A DNA stretch of 64,000 nucleotides from Candidatus Magnetobacterium casense (lineage in GTDB: Bacteria > Nitrospirota > Thermodesulfovibrionia > Thermodesulfovibrionales > Magnetobacteriaceae), in NCBI RefSeq assembly GCF_000714715.1, contig NZ_JMFO01000005.1, positions 62,001-126,000 of the forward strand. Reading direction: 5' to 3'. Shown piece by piece: positions 25,936 through 34,939 of the stretch; position 1 is the first letter of the stretch, and the number at the start of each line of letters is the position of its first letter. The translations under genes and the position numbers were made by a program. The notes beneath the pieces were generated by a model. That model was not told where the DNA came from, did not search any database, and worked only from the letters and a program-made list of their open reading frames with translations.

Positions 25936-26857
25936 GCTACCCTCATTCCTCTTAGAAAGGCCATCCTCTGTCCCATTTACGCCGGGCAAGGGAGGGCGAG
26001 GACTGAACACATCCTTTATCGAAAAGGGCATTCATCATCTGGCGGATGTTATCAAAACAGGATACATCCAGTGGGAAAGCGCTTCAACCGATAACTATTT
26101 TCAGAGAATCGATGCACGGATAAAAGTCCTTTTTCTTCTCTGCTATGTGATTATTATAAACCTGAAAAAAGACATAATGTCGGAAGCCTTAATCGGAGCA
26201 TTTATTTTCATTCTGATAATTCTATCCAGAGTCAATGTTTTTAGTCTTTACAGGCGTGTAATTTTCTTGGGTTTCATCTTTGGTTTTCTAATCTCCGTGC
26301 CATCTGCTTTCAATCTCATCACCAGGGGAGAAATTGTCTTTCATATTCTGCACCTTGCAAGGTCATATGATTTTTGGTTCTACCATATACCAAAAGAAAT
26401 CGGCATTACCAGGGAAGGGATTTATGGAGTTATGATGCTCACCTCAAGGGTTATGAACTCTTTGTCGCTCTCGTTTTTTGTTTTATACACGACCTCATTT
26501 CCCGAAATCATTAAGGCTCTGAAGGTACTGAAGGTCCCCGACAGCTTTCTCATGATCATAACGCTTTCTTATAAATACATGTTCATTTTTGCCAGGACGG
26601 TTGAAGATATGCACCTTGCCAAAAAGAGCAGATTGGCAGGACACGTCAGTAATGCCGATGCCAGAAGATGGATTGCAGGCAGAATTGCATTTGTGTTTAA
26701 AAAGACCATGCTGCGGTGTGAAGACATTTACAAGGCTATGTGTAGCAGGGGGTTTTCCAACGACATAAAGATTTACGGGGTCAGCAGGCTCCAGGCACGG
26801 GATTGGACTACGGCAATTGCCTTTTGCGTGATTGCTGTTGTATTTTTGTGGATGTGA
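25925..26857 (+). CDS. cbiQ: ECF importer transmembrane coupling subunit CbiQ
   Basis: A 310-residue T component with about six helices. The two coupling-helix Ala-Arg-Gly type motifs appear in degenerate form as SRLAGHVS and CSRGFS, and IDARIKVLFLLCYV is the usual start of helix 1. It starts at GTG inside the PDGLE gene. It bridges the M/N part to the ATPase encoded next. The N-terminal 50 residues before the first helix are longer than usual. Confidence 0.9.
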   Translation: MKSKLPSFLLERPSSVPFTPGKGGRGLNTSFIEKGIHHLADVIKTGYIQWESASTDNYFQRIDARIKVLFLLCYVIIINLKKDIMSEALIGAFIFILIILSRVNVFSLYRRVIFLGFIFGFLISVPSAFNLITRGEIVFHILHLARSYDFWFYHIPKEIGITREGIYGVMMLTSRVMNSLSLSFFVLYTTSFPEIIKALKVLKVPDSFLMIITLSYKYMFIFARTVEDMHLAKKSRLAGHVSNADARRWIAGRIAFVFKKTMLRCEDIYKAMCSRGFSNDIKIYGVSRLQARDWTTAIAFCVIAVVFLWM

Positions 26858-26858
26858 T

Positions 26859-27701
26859 GTGAGTGTCGGAGATATCATAAGCCTTGAGGGAATCAGCTAT
26901 AACTATTACGATAAGATTCACGCTGTTTGTGACGTAACGCTCGCCATAAAAGAGGGAGAACGATTTGCAATTATCGGGGCAAATGGCAGCGGCAAGTCTA
27001 CCCTCTTGCAGATCATGAGCGGCCTGATACATCCACATGCCGGGAGGTGTTTTTTCAGAGGGCATGAAGTATCTGAGCAGAGTTTAAGAGATAAGGGGTT
27101 CCTGCGATACTTCAGGGGGTGTGTAGGGTACTTGTTTCAGGACTCCGACGTCCAGTTGTTCTGTCCCACCGTGATGGACGATTTACTGTATGGCCCCCTT
27201 CAGTTGGAAATAACGCAACAGGAAGCACTCGACAGGGCTTTTGAGGTAATGCGGATGCTGAACATAGAGAATCTGAAAGACAGGTCTTCTTACATGTTGT
27301 CCGGAGGTGAGAAAAAACGGGTCGCTATTGGTTGCGTTTTAACAATGAATCCTGAGATATTGCTTCTCGATGAACCGACAAACGGCCTTGATCCGAGGAC
27401 TCAATGTTTTATCGTCGAACTCATGTATGCCTTGAGTGAAGCGGGAAAGACGCTGGTGATAGCAACACATGACCTGTCAATAGTCGATGAATTAAACATG
27501 AATGTAGCCATTCTGTCTGAACAGCATATGGTTGAAAATATTGGTACTGCCCAAGACATCCTGAAAGATGAAGAGTTGTTGCTTAAGGTAAACCTCATCC
27601 ACGAACATATCCACTATCACGGCCAGGTAAACCATAAGCACAGGCATTCGCATTATGCCGTCCATAAGCATGACAAAACAGTTCAGGACAAACTCGTGTG
27701 A
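26859..27701 (+). CDS. cbiO: ECF importer ATPase CbiO with His-rich tail
   Basis: A 280-residue ABC ATPase: Walker A GANGSGKST near residue 43, Q-loop in LFQDSDVQLF, signature LSGGEKKRVAIG, Walker B ILLLDEPTNGLD, and the switch His in ATHDLS. I start at the GTG (26859) just after the cbiQ stop. An in-frame TTG 27 bases earlier is possible. The last 35 residues hold nine or more His (IHEHIHYHGQ, NHKHRHSHY), suggesting nickel or cobalt sensing or storage at the ATPase. Confidence 0.93.
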   Translation: MSVGDIISLEGISYNYYDKIHAVCDVTLAIKEGERFAIIGANGSGKSTLLQIMSGLIHPHAGRCFFRGHEVSEQSLRDKGFLRYFRGCVGYLFQDSDVQLFCPTVMDDLLYGPLQLEITQQEALDRAFEVMRMLNIENLKDRSSYMLSGGEKKRVAIGCVLTMNPEILLLDEPTNGLDPRTQCFIVELMYALSEAGKTLVIATHDLSIVDELNMNVAILSEQHMVENIGTAQDILKDEELLLKVNLIHEHIHYHGQVNHKHRHSHYAVHKHDKTVQDKLV

Positions 27702-27748
27702 ATCCGGTATGCTCCTGAACACGCACGGTTGAGTGTGGCGCTGCCTGA

Positions 27749-29206
27749 ATGAGACCGCCGGGGCTTTTCCTCAGGAATTATGCCTTTATACTGATAGCAA
27801 GGGTGTTGCGCATCAGCGTGGGACTTTTGCTCCTGTTTGGTGTTGCCAGGTACCTGCCGGTGGTGGAGTTTGGGGACTTCCTGTTTGTCATAAACCTCGC
27901 AGCCAGTGTGATGACAATCGCCTTCTACGGCATTGGTCAGGCTATGGTGCGGGACGTCTCTGCCGACAGGACGTTGGCTGCGCAGTACGTTGGAGCGGCC
28001 TTTAAGCTCAGAAGTTACCTTGTGCTTGCCTCCGTTGTCGTGCTTGTTGCTGTCTGCATCTTCATGGATATACGTGACCGGATACTCATAGCACTGGTCA
28101 TAGCGGCTGTATCGGAGGTGTTCCGGTCGTTCTCTGACCTGGCAAAGGAGGTCTACCGCTCCTTTGAACGCATGAAGTATGACACCTTGCTGACAACCCT
28201 GTACTCTGCCCTCGTCATTGCAATGGTGGCAGTGGCCATTTACTTCAACGCTACAATGGTGTGGATTGTAGTGGCGCTCTGCTGTGCCAACCTGGTACAG
28301 TTCTTTGTCGGTGTCAGGGTCATGCTGAGGCACTTCGTTGTCCCTGATGCAACGGTGGAGTCTGCGATCATGCGCGGATTTATCAGGGATGCGTTCAGTC
28401 TCGGGGTTGGAGCGCTCTGCGCACAGCTCATCTGGCGTACCCCAACCCTGGTTCTTAAAAAATTGCGCGGAGGGGTTGACGTTGCCATCTTTGAGGCCGC
28501 ACACGGACTTATACTACAGACCCTCATCATCAACGAGGTCTTTATCACCGTCCTGTTACCCAGGCTTTCCGCCCTCATACCAATCAGTGACCATGCACAG
28601 ATACAGACAATGGGCATCAGGCTATTTAAGATACTGATGCTGGTGTTCATAAATGTGACCCTCATATTTTTCGTCTTTCACGCTGAGATCATAGGGTTGC
28701 TATATGGTCAACGCTATATCTCAAGCGGCTTTGTCCTGATGGCACTCTCCCCTTCGCTCATGTTTATATCGTTAACGGGTGTGTGTCACATATTTCTGAT
28801 CTCCATGAAGCTGCAGAGGCAATTTGTCCTGTGCAACGCCGTCTCAACGGGTGTATTAGTGCTGACGTTGCCCCTGGCTGTCCACAGGTATGACTACCAG
28901 GGGGCAGCCATTGCGTCGTTGTCTGCCTATGCGGCGAACTTTGTCATTTCGCTGTATATGACAAACCGGTACGTCTTTACAATCCCCCTGCGGCAGACCT
29001 TAAGAGTACTTGGCCTGTCCGTGGTTATAGCGTTTGTCTGTGTCACAGTGAGGGGGATCAATCAACCGGCGGCATTGTTGACTCTGGAGGGGTCGTTTCT
29101 GCTAATGGCAGCAAAGGCCGGCATTCTGGATGACGATGACAAGCTCTACATCAAAGGCATCTTTCCGCTTAAGTTAAGACACAAAACTCCCCCTCACCGT
29201 CTATGA
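27749..29206 (+). CDS. Oligosaccharide flippase (Wzx-type, MOP superfamily)
   Basis: A 485-residue membrane protein with about 12-14 helices of the polysaccharide transporter family. The N-terminus LRNYAFILIARVLRISVGLL with GVARYLPVVEFGDF is characteristic. It would move a lipid-linked sugar unit to the outer face for the oligosaccharyltransferase or polymerase. It lies 47 bases behind cbiO, which is probably chance rather than functional. A MITE follows its stop. Confidence 0.85.
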   Translation: MRPPGLFLRNYAFILIARVLRISVGLLLLFGVARYLPVVEFGDFLFVINLAASVMTIAFYGIGQAMVRDVSADRTLAAQYVGAAFKLRSYLVLASVVVLVAVCIFMDIRDRILIALVIAAVSEVFRSFSDLAKEVYRSFERMKYDTLLTTLYSALVIAMVAVAIYFNATMVWIVVALCCANLVQFFVGVRVMLRHFVVPDATVESAIMRGFIRDAFSLGVGALCAQLIWRTPTLVLKKLRGGVDVAIFEAAHGLILQTLIINEVFITVLLPRLSALIPISDHAQIQTMGIRLFKILMLVFINVTLIFFVFHAEIIGLLYGQRYISSGFVLMALSPSLMFISLTGVCHIFLISMKLQRQFVLCNAVSTGVLVLTLPLAVHRYDYQGAAIASLSAYAANFVISLYMTNRYVFTIPLRQTLRVLGLSVVIAFVCVTVRGINQPAALLTLEGSFLLMAAKAGILDDDDKLYIKGIFPLKLRHKTPPHRL

Positions 29207-29216
29207 CAGTTTTTTT

Positions 29217-29384
29217 GTATCCTCTTTATATTTCATGGTAACTATACCTTTACGCATCCTGGATTCCTGGTCAAGCCAGGAATGACACACTTGGAAAACG
29301 CCTGTAATTGTCATTCCAGCGAAAGCTGAAATCCATGTCTTTAAGCCGTAAAATTAATTTTACCATGCTTTTTAAAGAGGATAC
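29217..29384. mobile_element. MITE copy 1, 168 bp, with 8-bp target duplication
   Basis: The ends are GTATCCTCTTTA... and ...TAAAGAGGATAC, imperfect 25-base inverted repeats. The flanks are perfect 8-base duplications GTTTTTTT (29209-29216 and 29385-29392). The interior contains a palindromic TCCTGG/CCAGGA unit and GTCATTCCAGCG, but no gene. Confidence 0.92.
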
Positions 29385-29530
29385 GTTTTTTTACGATGAT
29401 TCTATGTCTTACATTTCTTACATATCCAAATAAATACAAAATTCGCTGGTCTTTCTGTTATACTAAGTATAAAGATGCAGGTGTTTTTTTTGAACAGGTA
29501 AGACAACTCAAAACCTGAAAGGAGGTTAAA

Positions 29531-30157
29531 ATGGCAACAAATGATTATAAGGCCAACTATGGTTTTACTAAGGAGACATTCCCCCTTGGCACACATATAT
29601 GCTATGTGTATAACGACAATGCAGAGCGCAGGAAGGTAATGAGAAAGTTTGTGGAGAGTGGTCTTTTGGCAAGGGAAAAGGTGGTATACCTCGTTGATGT
29701 AGCCACAACAGACGACATAGATGGCTATCTCATGGCTATGGAGCTGGATGTTGACCAGGCAAGAGGCAGCGGCCAGCTTGTGATGGATACGGCCATGCGG
29801 GGTTACTGTCCCAACGGCTACTTCGATATTGGACGCATGATGCAGATCTGGAAGGATTTTTATAACCTCAGCCAGAGCGAGGGCTATGCAGCGATGCGCG
29901 CCACCGGTGAGACGTGGTGGACCCAACGGGGCGTGCCCGGCTCCGAGCACTGGATAGAGTATGAGGCTATGCTTAACAAGCTCGTCCTGGACTATCCCTT
30001 CAGCGGTCTTATCTGCCAGTATGACGCTAAGATGTACAACGGGGTAACGATCTTTGATGTCCTCAGCGTCCACCCGTTGATGATCGTCCAGGGACAGGTG
30101 CTAAGAAACCCGTACTATGTACAGCCTGATGAGTTCATGGCAAAAAAAGGGCACTAA
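29531..30157 (+). CDS. MEDS-domain sensory protein
   Basis: A 208-residue protein matching the MEDS (DcmR-like) sensory domain: an N-terminal GTHICYVYNDNAERRKVMRKF that looks like a degenerate RecA-type fold, GLLAREKVVYLVD, and ATGETWWTQR with AMLNKLVLDYPFSGLICQYD. Such proteins sense one-carbon or hydrocarbon-related signals and often pair with kinases. Here it is followed after nine bases by a PAS histidine kinase, its likely partner. A very strong AAAGGAGG precedes the ATG. Confidence 0.8.
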   Translation: MATNDYKANYGFTKETFPLGTHICYVYNDNAERRKVMRKFVESGLLAREKVVYLVDVATTDDIDGYLMAMELDVDQARGSGQLVMDTAMRGYCPNGYFDIGRMMQIWKDFYNLSQSEGYAAMRATGETWWTQRGVPGSEHWIEYEAMLNKLVLDYPFSGLICQYDAKMYNGVTIFDVLSVHPLMIVQGQVLRNPYYVQPDEFMAKKGH

Positions 30158-30166
30158 CTCACTTTA

Positions 30167-32188
30167 ATGGGTGGAGGATTTATCCAGGCAGACATTGTAG
30201 GAAGGCTGCTTGTAATCCAGGAGGCACTCGATGTCATGCCCGACGTAAAGGGTATGGCAGAGTTCCTGGAGCGGGCACTGCTGGAGGTGCCTGGACTTGA
30301 TGCAATCTACATATGCCACAGAGGCTGCCTGTTCCTGGGGGTAAACGTAGAACTTCCATGTTGCTGGGGGGCCGGACAGTGGCTGGAGGATGTCCGTGGT
30401 GAACACGAATGTGCCATAGAAGGCGTACATGGGATGAAGGTGATGCCATTGAGGACCATAAATGCCCTCCACGGCTATCTCATACTCGATGTAACAGACC
30501 AGGGGCAACTTACCCACTACGAACCGTTTTTGAAAAACATATGCAACGTCCTGTCCAGGACAATCGAAAACCGACAGACCATGCAAAGCCTCAGGGAGGC
30601 CAACCTCGAACTCCAGAAGGCACGTGATGCGTTGAAAGAGAGGGTATTGCAGCGCACGGAGCAGCTCAGAGAGAGCGAGGAGCGCTACAGGGGCATGTTC
30701 TATGACAGCATGGCAGTCATGCTCCTGATAGAGACAGATACCCTGAGCATTGTGGATGCAAACGATGCCGCATGTCGCTTCTATGGCTACGACAGAGAGA
30801 CGCTCAGGACCATGACGATACAAAACATCAATATGCTACCACTGGATAAGATTTATAACATAATACAGAGACTAAAGACTCACCAGACTGAACACTTCTT
30901 CATGCGTCACAAGCTGGCAAGTGGTAAGATCAGGGATGTAGAGATATACGCAGGGCCGGTGATGATAAGGGGTAAGATGTACATCTGCTCGGTGATCCAC
31001 GACATTACGGAGAGGGTGAGGGCGCAGGAGCATTTGCATCTGTTCAGATATCTCGTAGATCAGACAAATGACGCCATATTCATAATAGAACCCGTGACGG
31101 CTCGCCTGTTGGATGCAAATGAGAAGGCGTGCACCAATCTGGATTATACAAAAGAGGAACTCCTCAATCTCAGAGTCCTTGACATTGATGCCGCAGTAAC
31201 AGGGGAGGCGGCCTGGAGGGAACACGTAATCCAACTCAGGAGCGCCACCGCCCTTGTCTTTGAAAGCAAGCACAGACGCAGGGATGGTTCTGTCTTTGAT
31301 GTGGAGATAAACGTCAAGTACGTCTATAGTGAGATAAACAATTATATGGTGGCCGTGGCCCGTGACATAAGCGAAAGAAAGCGCTATGAAAACAGCCTCC
31401 TTCAGACGACTCAACAGCTTGAGGAGCTAAACAGGACACTCAAGGACAGGGTTGCCGAGGAGGTGGAAAAGAACCGTCTCAAAGACCTCATCATGTATGA
31501 CCAGGCCCGTCACACTGCCCTGGGGGAACTGCTTGTCAACATCGCCCACCACTGGCGTCAGCCGCTGTGTACAATCGGTCTGATGGTACAGGACATCAAG
31601 GATGCCTATAGCTACAATGAGCTAAATGAACAGTACATAGACGATTCCGTAAAGGCCATGATGAAAGAAATCCTAGAATTATCAGCTACCATAGACAACT
31701 TTAAGAGTTTCTACGTACACAATAAGGATATGAGCCGTTTTAATCTCTCTGATACGGTAAACAAGGCAGTCTCTATCATAAGGGATTATTTTAAGGGTAA
31801 AAACACGACCATTTATATGGATATGGATAAACGGATAACCCTGTATGGGTATCCGGACGAGTTTTCACAGGCGCTCCTGAACATATTAAGCAACACAAAG
31901 GATGCCTTTGAGGAAAGAAAAGTGCCCAACGGCCTTATTAAAATTGAGGCACATCAAAATCCTGAAAACGGTATTGTCTTATTGACCATTACCGACAATG
32001 GCGGCGGCATAAGTGACGATATCATAGGGAAGATATTTGATCCGTATTTCACAACAAAGGATAAGGCCAGGGGTACCGGGCTTGGATTGTACTCTGCCAA
32101 GGTCATCGTAGAGAAAAAGATGAAAGGCACTATAACGGTCTCCAACACCAGCGACGGTTGCCAGTTCAGGATAGAGGTTCAAACGTAA
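30167..32188 (+). CDS. PAS-PAS sensor histidine kinase
   Basis: A 673-residue soluble kinase. Residues 10-135 look like a GAF-type sensor. A coiled coil spans residues 140-175, and two PAS domains with PAC segments span about 175-290 and 295-415. Then come a second coiled coil, HisKA with IAHHWRQPL, and HATPase with NILSNTKDAFEE, DNGGGISDDIIGKIFDPYF and GTGLGLYSAK. There is no receiver domain or membrane segment. It is probably the output partner of the MEDS protein upstream. No response regulator is adjacent. A MITE has inserted 28 bases past its stop. Confidence 0.9.
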   Translation: MGGGFIQADIVGRLLVIQEALDVMPDVKGMAEFLERALLEVPGLDAIYICHRGCLFLGVNVELPCCWGAGQWLEDVRGEHECAIEGVHGMKVMPLRTINALHGYLILDVTDQGQLTHYEPFLKNICNVLSRTIENRQTMQSLREANLELQKARDALKERVLQRTEQLRESEERYRGMFYDSMAVMLLIETDTLSIVDANDAACRFYGYDRETLRTMTIQNINMLPLDKIYNIIQRLKTHQTEHFFMRHKLASGKIRDVEIYAGPVMIRGKMYICSVIHDITERVRAQEHLHLFRYLVDQTNDAIFIIEPVTARLLDANEKACTNLDYTKEELLNLRVLDIDAAVTGEAAWREHVIQLRSATALVFESKHRRRDGSVFDVEINVKYVYSEINNYMVAVARDISERKRYENSLLQTTQQLEELNRTLKDRVAEEVEKNRLKDLIMYDQARHTALGELLVNIAHHWRQPLCTIGLMVQDIKDAYSYNELNEQYIDDSVKAMMKEILELSATIDNFKSFYVHNKDMSRFNLSDTVNKAVSIIRDYFKGKNTTIYMDMDKRITLYGYPDEFSQALLNILSNTKDAFEERKVPNGLIKIEAHQNPENGIVLLTITDNGGGISDDIIGKIFDPYFTTKDKARGTGLGLYSAKVIVEKKMKGTITVSNTSDGCQFRIEVQT

Positions 32189-32216
32189 TGTGCAGGTAGT
32201 CAGCGCTTAAGCTATC

Positions 32217-32408
32217 GTATACTCTTTATATTTCATGGTAACTATGCTGTTACGTATCCTGGATTCCTGGTCAAGCCAGGAATGACCCCTGTTCGAGCCA
32301 GGGGCAGGCACACTTGGAAAACCGCTGTGACTGTCATTCCTGCGAAAGCAGGAATCCATGCCTTTTTAACCGTGAAATAAAAATTACCCTGCTTTTTAAA
32401 GAGGATAC
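32217..32408. mobile_element. MITE copy 2, 192 bp, with 8-bp target duplication
   Basis: The same element as the one at 29217, with about 24 extra internal bases. The ends are GTATACTCTTTA and TAAAGAGGATAC. Perfect duplications AAGCTATC lie at 32209-32216 and 32409-32416. No gene inside. Confidence 0.93.
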
Positions 32409-32411
32409 AAG

Positions 32412-34671
32412 CTATCTATTATAGTTTTTTCTGCCGTGTAGTTCGACAAGCAGCAGGGGAAAGAGCATATATGAAAACAGATAAATAAAATACATGTATC
32501 GAAAATCCGGCGACTGTATTGTCAAAAACAGAAACGGAACCTGAAACAAGACAAACGAACACGACAGGGCAGTCACAGGCAGCCACTTGTACAGCAAGAA
32601 TGCTGCGGTAATAACCATCAGGGGCATAAGCGGGTTCCATATCCAGAACCGGGCGCTAAAAACGCCTGCATAGTTAAAGCTCCTGTTTACCAAGTCATTG
32701 ACAGTGGTGAACAGCCCTACAGACCTGGGTGAAAGGTTAAGCCTTGCCGTTATCGGATTGATAAAGTCCCTGTCCCGGGGGGGCTTATACAGTTCGTTTC
32801 CCCACAGACTTGCGTACTTGTAGCCAAAGGCAGAGGATATCAGAAATGCCCGCTCTGAAAAAAAACATTGGAAAATTATCGGCAACCCGCCTGATAAAGA
32901 ATCGATTCAGGCGCCTTTCGTCGTCATAGGATACGTTGCCGTCTGAAAACTTACTGAAAAATATATGCGGTGCATTAAGATATGTATATTTTTCCCTTAT
33001 CTCCTCCACGCTCATATACTTCTGTATCATTCTGGCATCGGCCTCATAGTCATCCGAGTAATAAGGCAGCCTGGATGCAAACAATGCCAGCATAGGACCT
33101 ATCTTCCAAGTTACGTTTAACAGGTTATAGTTGGTGCGCTTATGTACGGACAAGGCACCTGCCACTATGTACTGGATAAACACAAAGATAATTAACGAAG
33201 CGATCGAAAAGCGCAGTACCCACCTACCCGGTATAAGCCTCGTAAGCCATAGAACCAGGGGTAAGAAAAACAGAAATATGATCCCGTTGTGTCTGACAAG
33301 GCATAATGCGGCAAACATCGCAGAGGCAACAATGACAGGTTTCCATGCAGGCGTTACCGGTCTGCCCTTTTTTTTGTTGTATGCCAGGAAAAACAAGCCA
33401 AATGCAAAGAAGGACGTCAGGACGGAAAAAGGAACATCCTTCCACATGGTGACATTATAAGCCCCCACGGGTATGGACAGGACAAAGGCGACAAAGAATG
33501 GCAGGATGAGATAAAATCGCACACCCTCTCTTATTGCAAAGTAAAAGACGCAACTGCCCAGCGCCGCCGTAGACAACAACTGAAACATGGCAACGGATGC
33601 CGGAGAATCAAATATCTGACTAAGAAAAGCCAATCCCATTGCATATATGTAGGGATGCCAATTGCTAAAGGTTAGTGTTTTTTGCTGAACCCACTGGTCA
33701 AGGGAATCGTTTGTCATGGCCGCGGGCCAATAGGCCATCAGCCACAGGGAAAACACGGTCGTTGAGACAACAAAAAACGCCCAGAATACCCAGCGCCTCT
33801 GTTGTACAAACACGTAGGCCGGCACAGAGCGCCACCCCGACAGTGACAGACGCCGCGGCAATCCTGACAGTTCATAAGTCAGCCACGCTATCAGCAGTGC
33901 CAACGAAAGCTGGATGCAAATCAATACGGGGTGGAACCTCTGCTTCTTTTGGTGGATGTTGCCAAATCCGATACTTGAGCTGAACTTGCTCCGGTCAAAC
34001 TGCAACGGTACCCTGCCGTCGGAGTAGACTACGTCCAGGGAGTTCAGGGTAAATGTCCGGCTGAGGTCAATGCCGTGCAGGAGCAATCCCTTGATCTTAA
34101 GCTGCGGCAAGGTGACGGTTTTTACGTCCTGTCCCGGGACAAACCGTTTGTCTGTTACAACGGACTTAAATGTATTTACGGGGCTATACAGGTCAAAGAC
34201 GTGTTGGTCTTCATCGACTGTTACCCGTACCTTTCCTGACGACATGCCTGAGAGAAAGACTATCTCAAGTGCGGCAAACCCGGCGTCAAAACTAATGGAA
34301 TCGCCGTCTTTTCGGAAAAGAAAGGCCTTCCCAAAGCTGCCTCCGCCACCGCTGCTCAGATCAACAACGGCCAGCGAAGGTGTTTCCGACAGGGGGATAA
34401 CATTGCCCTTGTCGGTCTTTATCTGCGCTATAAGCACGTCTGTGGCACCGGCCCTGTCATTGCGTTGTCCCATGCGCTCTATTCTGACAGCGTGAGAGGT
34501 ATCGGTTAATGGTGCTTCCTTGCCCAGGGTGATGTACTGTGCCTCGTTGTCGTTAAAGCCATCGCCGGTGTCCCAGCGTACAACGGCCTGTATGCGCTTG
34601 TCCAAGGTTGCATTTATCTCCAGGCCGGCTGCAGGATAGTAGCCATTGCGCAACAAGAAATAGAGAAACAT
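32412..34671 (-). pseudogene. Multi-spanning glycosyltransferase, frameshifted in an A8 tract
   Basis: The first 610 or so residues, from 34671, and the last ~150 (frame ending at 32412) belong to one protein. Removing one base from the A8 run at 32858-32865 would join DNFPMFF to SERAFLISSAFGYKY. The N-terminal third is an extracytoplasmic beta-rich domain. The rest has about 11 helices, with WPAAMTNDSLDQW and LTFSNWHPYIYAM as in GT-C-type membrane transferases (DUF6020-like). A hydrophobic stretch continues upstream of the ATG without a standard start codon, so the true N-terminus may be longer. The frameshift could be real decay, phase variation, slippage or a sequencing error. Confidence 0.75.
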
Positions 34672-34939
34672 AACCGAAAAAACGCAACCGGCAACAATAA
34701 CCCTTTTATATTCAACTTTCGATATAATGTCCTGCTACACTCCTTAAATATTGATAGTTCGTCTATTGTAAACAATAAACCATCCTGAGTCAAGGTAACC
34801 TAATTAACAACTCATAAAATTCTCAAATGCGATTGCCGTGTCCGAATTGCCAAAACGATTGACAGAGGTTATATAATTGTGTTAGGGTGAGTATATGAGG
34901 ATTATGTAAGTATTTTTGAGAAACCAAAGGAGGATTATT
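34672..34939. promoter_or_regulatory. Divergent intergenic region between the glycosyltransferase and NHL gene
   Basis: An A/T-rich 268-base gap. TATAAT (34872-34877) and TTGACA (34859-34864) occur but not at canonical spacing to each other. A strong AAAGGAGG stands before the NHL start at 34940. No other gene is seen. Confidence 0.35.

Noticed and set aside
27683..28504. 273-codon minus-strand frame
   Set aside because: It lies opposite the flippase gene, has no recognisable domain and has an implausible His/Arg-rich composition.
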